Shown here: positions 60,607-64,000 of the stretch, piece by piece
Position numbering within the stretch: position 1 is the stretch's first letter
How the letters are laid out: every line of letters starts with the position of its first letter
NCBI GenBank assembly: GCA_009780915.1
Contig: WQZD01000004.1
Location: 78,738 to 142,737 of the forward strand
DNA length: 64,000 bases
DNA from: Propionibacteriaceae bacterium
GTDB lineage: Bacteria > Actinomycetota > Actinomycetes > Propionibacteriales > Propionibacteriaceae
Direction: 5' to 3'
The notes under the pieces: generated by a model
What the model was told of the DNA's origin: nothing
The model's database searches: none
Seen by the model: only the letters and a program-made list of their open reading frames with translations
Made by a program: the position numbers and the translations under genes

Positions 60607-61350
60607 TTAGAGCGCCATGAAACATTCCTTGGCGGCTTTCTCGCGCATCTCACGAGTCCCACGCAGCGCCGTCTTGGTCATACGCGGATTGTCAACCCAG
60701 TAGCGCAACAACTCTTCCGTCGCGTACTTCCTCGCGCGTTTCATGGTCATCCTGAACAGGTCACGGGACTTAATACCATCGGCATAACCAAGCTTGTTCA
60801 CCAACAACCCCTTACAGGCGATATCAGCCGCTTCCCATTGCCGGTCAATCATGTCACCGGCCCACTCCAGTTGCGCCCTGCGCTCCATGGATTTCTGATA
60901 CCTGTCCCGTGAGTCGAGATGCGCCTCGATCATCGTGATAACAGCCGTATCGTCCTCATCGATAGCCATATCAAGCAACGCCTGAAGCTCCTCCTCAGAC
61001 AAGGTGTGCATGTCGCTTTCCGCCAAGGCTTGGAAGATCTCCGAGGACCCCCCAAGCCAATGCGCGGGGATATCGCCGCTGAGCTGTTCGATGTTGAACA
61101 CCGTATAGAACTTGATATATTTCTTCGGTTTCCCCGTGGCATCCTGGTCACTCTCATGAGCCCCGACTTTCATAATCTTGGTACCATGGCACCCGCGTCG
61201 TGGATGGCAGTGGTTCGCCGTGGCGTCCAGGAACGTCACGAAACGAGGGTTGACCCAGCCGTTGGCCGCCATGGCCTTAGAAAGGATTTCAGTATTCGCA
61301 CCCTGGTACGTCGTGCCAGACGCCGGGTTGCGAGGGTTGTTGTTCGTCAT
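60607..61350 (-). CDS. ArdC N-terminal-like ssDNA-binding protein
   Basis: 247 residues. GWVNPRFVTFLDATAN, HPRRGCHGTKIMKVG and KKYIKFYTVFNIEQLSG follow the ArdC N-terminal domain (PF08401-like) found in antirestriction proteins on plasmids and phages. The usual C-terminal metallopeptidase of ArdC is missing; instead there are helical segments (LSEEELQALLDMAIDEDDTAVITMIEAHL, MKRARKYATEELLRYW). May protect entering DNA; inferred. Confidence 0.65.
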   Translation of the reverse strand: MTNNNPRNPASGTTYQGANTEILSKAMAANGWVNPRFVTFLDATANHCHPRRGCHGTKIMKVGAHESDQDATGKPKKYIKFYTVFNIEQLSGDIPAHWLGGSSEIFQALAESDMHTLSEEELQALLDMAIDEDDTAVITMIEAHLDSRDRYQKSMERRAQLEWAGDMIDRQWEAADIACKGLLVNKLGYADGIKSRDLFRMTMKRARKYATEELLRYWVDNPRMTKTALRGTREMREKAAKECFMAL

Positions 61351-61649
61351 GCCATCACCTCATATGAACTTAGATTGTCGACAGTCGTGTCAAGGTGCCC
61401 AGCGATAGCGGTAGCAAGCTCAAGGTTGTCGTCGAAACTAATATAGTCAGTGGTGCGTGATGCCCACCTGTCGTCACTGTCCAAATCGAAAGGCAGATAT
61501 CCCGCTTCCACTATCAGCTCCACGCCAACGGGAGACGACCACACGGTGCCTGTCGTAGATACCGGCGCATACGCGCCGCGTACTTCCACCATCACGCCTC
61601 CCATCCCGTTATCGTCCCGCCATTCACGCACGTACCTTGTCGTGTTCAT
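61347..61649 (-). CDS. Unknown phage protein
   Basis: 100 residues: MNTTRYVREWRDDNGMGGVMVEVRGAYAPVSTTGTVW..VELIVEAGYLPFDLDSDDRW; beta-rich then helical. Overlaps neighbours by 4 bp on both sides. Confidence 0.45.
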   Translation of the reverse strand: MNTTRYVREWRDDNGMGGVMVEVRGAYAPVSTTGTVWSSPVGVELIVEAGYLPFDLDSDDRWASRTTDYISFDDNLELATAIAGHLDTTVDNLSSYEVMA

Positions 61650-61858
61650 GCCACTGCCTCCGAGTCTTCATCGTCGTTATCCCAGTCGTCTAGTTGGTCG
61701 AACGAGTGGTACCCAGTTGCCACGAACAGCAGGGACTCTAGAGTCTCCATGCTGTACCCATTGATACGTGTGATGAACGTAAGAGTTTGCTCATTGATAC
61801 CGCTTTCAAGCAGGTAATCCCATGCCCGCGCGATTTCTTCGTCTTGTGCGGTGTACAT
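61646..61858 (-). CDS. Unknown small phage protein
   Basis: 70 residues from MYTAQDEEIARAWDYLLESGINEQTLTFITRINGYSMETLESLLFVATGYHSF, then an acidic tail. ATG 61897 is an alternative start. Helical. Confidence 0.4.
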   Translation of the reverse strand: MYTAQDEEIARAWDYLLESGINEQTLTFITRINGYSMETLESLLFVATGYHSFDQLDDWDNDDEDSEAVA

Positions 61859-61969
61859 TGTGATGCCCCATTCCAATAGTTGTTGCATTGCCGCCACCGT
61901 GGCGACAACGTGAGTGCCTCATGCCCCTACCGACGGGGTGACTGATATCAGCTACATGAGGCTTGCCAG

Positions 61970-62206
61970 TTACGGCAAGATAGGTGTGTATTTGTACGCG
62001 TGTTTCAGTTCCTCCACGAGCCGCCATGCGTCCCCATTGCGAGACAACTGAGGTACCCTGTTATCGAGTTTCCCGTGCCTCAGGAGTGACACGACAGCAC
62101 GCCGATCACTCACGGGAATCAGCGATAGCGCGTCTGCTAGGCGGCCCTGTCCAGCGTGGAACGTCGCCATCAAAATAGTCTCGTGTGAAGTGGTAATGTT
62201 CATCAC
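61970..62206 (-). CDS. Unknown small helical protein
   Basis: 78 residues: ILMATFHAGQGRLADALSLIPVSDRRAVVSLLRHGKLDN. Start overlaps the upstream stop by 4 bp. Confidence 0.45.
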   Translation of the reverse strand: MMNITTSHETILMATFHAGQGRLADALSLIPVSDRRAVVSLLRHGKLDNRVPQLSRNGDAWRLVEELKHAYKYTPILP

Positions 62207-62487
62207 GCCACCACCGCGATATAGGTATCTTTCCGGCGTTTCACGTCGGAACCGTACCCAGGTCCCGAGTACCGGGTAGGGTGATTTCTACTGCCCTCAA
62301 TTGTGAAAGCTGCTAACGGGACAACCTCGCCACTGGCGATGGCACGCCTATCCGCCGCGTAGGCCTTCCTGACTGTGACAGGCTGCGTTGCCTCAAACTC
62401 TGCGAATACTGATACGCGAATGAAAGACTTGTGCGCCTCATCGATTGCGACAACGCCGTAACCCTGACGATACAACTTGTATTTCAT
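62203..62487 (-). CDS. Unknown small phage protein
   Basis: 94 residues from MKYKLYRQGYGVVAIDEAHKSFIRVSVF, mainly beta, then RKAYAADRRAIASGEVV. GCAGGTGAT precedes the ATG. Confidence 0.45.
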   Translation of the reverse strand: MKYKLYRQGYGVVAIDEAHKSFIRVSVFAEFEATQPVTVRKAYAADRRAIASGEVVPLAAFTIEGSRNHPTRYSGPGYGSDVKRRKDTYIAVVA

Positions 62488-62492
62488 TGCTA

Positions 62493-62627
62493 TCACCTGC
62501 AATCCATGCAGGTAGACCAATTGCCTGATATCGGCTTATGGCAGTGACGGCAGAATTCCGGGTCGTCCCAGAAACTGATCTCACTCCCAAGCCGGTACGT
62601 TCCCCAGCTCGTGCTAATAGTAATCAT
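62493..62627 (-). CDS. 44-aa zinc-ribbon peptide
   Basis: MITISTSWGTYRLGSE..EFCRHCHKPISGNWSTCMDCR: two CxxC pairs. GAAAGGAATAC precedes the ATG, which overlaps the upstream stop (ATGA). Confidence 0.55.
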   Translation of the reverse strand: MITISTSWGTYRLGSEISFWDDPEFCRHCHKPISGNWSTCMDCR

Positions 62628-62761
62628 GAATGTATTCCTTTCTTCAATACAACTGATATTGCAATAATTCCAGCGAGACAGCTAAGGCAACCCGCCGTGA
62701 TTGTCGCGCCTGAAAATGAGAAAAACCCAGCGGCAAAAGCGACAATAGTAACTATGGACAT
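62624..62761 (-). CDS. 45-aa membrane peptide
   Basis: MSIVTIVAFAAGFFSFSG..ITAGCLSCLAGIIAISVVLKKGIHS: two hydrophobic stretches, Lys end. The stop overlaps the next start by 4 bp. Confidence 0.5.
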   Translation of the reverse strand: MSIVTIVAFAAGFFSFSGATITAGCLSCLAGIIAISVVLKKGIHS

Positions 62762-62822
62762 TCTAGTGATGTTTGTGGTATCGTGCGGTTGGTGGCCCGC
62801 GCTACCGGGCCACCAACTCTAA

Positions 62823-62978
62823 TTACTTCCTTCTTCTCCTCCTCCGCTTCCCTTTTCCACGCGCCTTGAGGATGCGCAGCTTGACGGACCACCTCGCGGC
62901 TAGGACAATAGAGGTAATAAAGGCGGCGACACCTATCAGGAGTTGGGCGTACGCCGTAATTAGATCGGGATTTTGCAC
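62823..62978 (-). CDS. 51-aa single-span membrane peptide with Arg-rich tail
   Basis: GTG start with AGAAAGGAATT upstream. AYAQLLIGVAAFITSIVLAARW spans the membrane; the tail is KARGKGKRRRRRRK. First gene of the leftward operon. Confidence 0.5.
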   Translation of the reverse strand: MQNPDLITAYAQLLIGVAAFITSIVLAARWSVKLRILKARGKGKRRRRRRK

Positions 62979-63003
62979 GATAATTCCTTTCTGCTATACC
63001 CGA

Positions 63004-63030
63004 GGGCGGTAACCACAGTGGTTACCGCCC
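63004..63030. terminator. 13-bp perfect hairpin
   Basis: GGGCGGTAACCAC and GTGGTTACCGCCC flank a single A (the real loop must open a few pairs). It lies between the first leftward gene and the tRNA-like end. No T tract, so it may be a 3' processing or separation hairpin. Confidence 0.45.
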
Positions 63031-63031
63031 T

Positions 63032-63165
63032 TGGTGGTAGTATCAGGAATCGAACCTGATATAGTCTTACAATTGTTCTAGCACTGTGCTAAACAACAGC
63101 TATGGCCCCCATTTATGTCCCTCTATATCGTGATATATTGGACCGGAGTTCCAAGCCACTACCTC
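63032..63165 (-). ncRNA. tRNA-like element with encoded CCA
   Basis: The minus strand ends TCAGG-TTCGATT-CCTGA (a perfect T-arm), acceptor strand TACTACC and then ACCA. The matching acceptor 5' strand GGTAGTG lies 134 nt upstream (minus 5' end 63165), followed by TTGG...CCAA as a possible D-stem. The middle is too long and does not give a normal anticodon arm; a long hairpin (TTGTTTAGC/GCTAGAACAA) occupies it. It could be an intron-bearing, decayed or tRNA-mimicking RNA. Not called a functional tRNA. Confidence 0.5.
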
Positions 63166-63640
63166 CCTGATGGCTATGCGATACCGCAAACCACCTAAGA
63201 TTTATTGATATACATTCCACGCCCGCGGACAAGTCACGCAGCGCAACTGATATAGCTTTCAATCAGTCGCTAGGCACGGTTTATTGTTCGGCACCACGCT
63301 ATCTAATACGAGCGTGGCTTAACCGTTCGGAATATGCCTATCCAGATATCTTCCCCGTCTTGGATCGGTCGTACTGACTATGGGATATCGCCTAACACGC
63401 TGATAATGAAATCGTCCTTGCCCGTTCGTAAATCCCTACTAGGCGCTAAGGTGTTGAAATCAGTATCACCGTGCCTGGTCACTCCCAGCGTTCCGGTATC
63501 TTAAAACCATTATTGAGTTATCAAATCGCCTTACGGCTACTCGTGTCAGCTAATTTGATTCCTCGATCCCTGTCACGGACCGAGCCATCGCGGTGACTCC
63601 CTCGCCTCTCTGTTCGCCCCGTCGGGGTTTCCGTCGATAT
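63166..63640 (-). ncRNA. ORF-free structured region, candidate large phage ncRNA
   Basis: No ORF of note exists in 63013-63877. Hairpins are dense: CCACGCT/AGCGTGG (about 63293-63317), AGGC-GGTG/CACC-GCCT (about 63441-63476), ATCAAAT/ATTTGAT (63520-63559), GTCAC/GTGAC (63572-63596), CCCC/GGGG (63617-63627). Together with the tRNA-like end this makes about 600 nt. Large ornate RNAs (GOLLD, ROOL) lie beside tRNAs in phages. I have not matched their consensus, so family membership is a guess. Confidence 0.4.
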
Positions 63641-63693
63641 GACAAGTATGGCATACGCACGACAGGTAGTGCAAATCAGTTACGCTCGAAATG

Positions 63694-63727
63694 ACTACTT
63701 AAGTTCTCATTCTTACTACTTAAGTTC
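63694..63727. promoter_or_regulatory. Paired ACTACTTAAGTTC operator-like repeats
   Basis: The 13-bp sequence occurs at 63694-63706 and 63715-63727, 21 bp apart (two helical turns). Each is centred on the palindrome ACTTAAGT. It lies upstream of the leftward RNA/operon and could bind a dimeric regulator. Confidence 0.5.
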
Positions 63728-63782
63728 GCTCTCACATTAGATAGAAATGCGGCCTGACAGCACGGAACACAGCTGGAAAACT

Positions 63783-63837
63783 CGCGAAAAAAAATTTTCG
63801 ACTTGGGCAAAAATTGCCGAAAAATTGCCGAAAAACA
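63783..63837. other. AT-rich patch with small repeats next to the 15-bp array
   Basis: CGCGAAAAAAAATTTTCG, then GGCAAAAATTGCC and two tandem AAAAATTGCCG units. Markedly AT-rich in a GC-rich setting, like a DNA unwinding element. It stands 40 bp from the 15-bp repeat array. Confidence 0.4.
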
Positions 63838-63877
63838 GTTACTGATAGCGGTTACCAGGTGGCCTGTCGTGATGATC

Positions 63878-64000
63878 GCCCACCGTGGGACTGCCCACCG
63901 TGGGACTGCCCACCGTGGGACTGCCCACCGTGGGACTGCCCACCGTGGGACTGCCCACCGTGGGACTGCCCACCGTGGGACTGCCCACCGTGGGACTGCC
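63878..64000. repeat. At least eight perfect 15-bp tandem repeats with palindromic core, continuing past the window
   Basis: GCCCACCGTGGGACT repeats without any change from 63878 to 63997 (eight copies) and a ninth begins. Each holds CCCAC-C-GTGGG, an 11-bp odd palindrome. No spacers, so not CRISPR. Could be origin iterons or a partition centromere. An assembly or replication artefact is possible at a contig edge. Confidence 0.85.

Noticed and set aside
63032..63109. Normal 78-nt tRNA ending in the encoded CCA
   Set aside because: A 5' strand at 63109 does not pair with the acceptor 3' strand, and no regular anticodon arm forms.
63878..64000. Terminal 15-bp repeats as a CRISPR array
   Set aside because: Units abut directly with no spacers and are only 15 bp.
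41913..64000. Integrase, capsid, portal, terminase or lysis genes
   Set aside because: None of the readable frames shows these families; they must lie outside the window.

Overview
The window joins a high-GC actinobacterial chromosome segment (1 to about 41.87 kb) to one end of an integrated phage-like element (about 41.87 kb to the window edge). The host is probably an actinomycete of the Actinomycetales or Propionibacteriales type. It carries recBC, an Actinobacteria-style LexA box, a B12-dependent ribonucleotide reductase with NrdR, two sigma-70 family factors side by side, a ParE-type topoisomerase, an aroK-aroB fusion, and overlapping GTGA/ATGA gene junctions. Genus cannot be fixed from the sequence alone.

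Host layout. 1-7.6 kb is DNA repair and the SOS response: recB (partial), recC, a short UvrD-like helicase, and lexA divergent from a small membrane protein gene across a LexA box. 7.6-16.1 kb holds a proline-rich RDD membrane protein, nrdR-nrdJ behind paired NrdR boxes, a GtrA-like protein, a PfkB sugar kinase, a YbjN-like protein and a tandem universal stress protein. 16.1-24.7 kb holds two divergent sigma genes, parE, a GH1 glucosidase, rarA and a small membrane protein. 24.8-34.5 kb is alaS-ruvX-mltG-aroE-aroC-aroKB, a PaiB-like protein, efp and nusB. 34.5-40.8 kb is the pyrimidine run carA-carB-pyrD-pyrF, followed by an alpha/beta hydrolase.

Element boundary. At 41866-41912 lies only the 3' half of a minus-strand tRNA with a CAU anticodon. 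Foreign sequence follows immediately, which is the expected left junction (attL) of an element integrated in a tRNA gene. No integrase or virion gene is visible, so the element continues past 64 kb.

Element layout. A rightward early operon (42.86-53.65 kb) has HTH regulators, an antirepressor, a RecE-like exonuclease with RecT, a MazG-like protein, many tiny zinc-ribbon and membrane proteins, a Dam-type methylase, a replication-initiation-type protein, and an iteron-like repeat array. A leftward operon (62.98 to 53.7 kb) starts with three or four tiny proteins, then an ArdC-N-like protein, a DUF3560 protein and many small unknowns. It ends in a Cas12m gene, a structured leader and a CRISPR array of four good repeats plus one decayed repeat. 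The two operons meet at a bidirectional terminator at 53672-53705.

The most notable system is this prophage-borne type V-M (Cas12m) CRISPR unit. The effector has His in place of the first RuvC Asp, so it is expected to bind DNA and block transcription rather than cut. Upstream of the leftward operon is about 600 bp of ORF-free, hairpin-rich sequence with a tRNA-like CCA end. After it come paired palindromic operators and an AT-rich patch with at least eight perfect 15-bp repeats running off the window.
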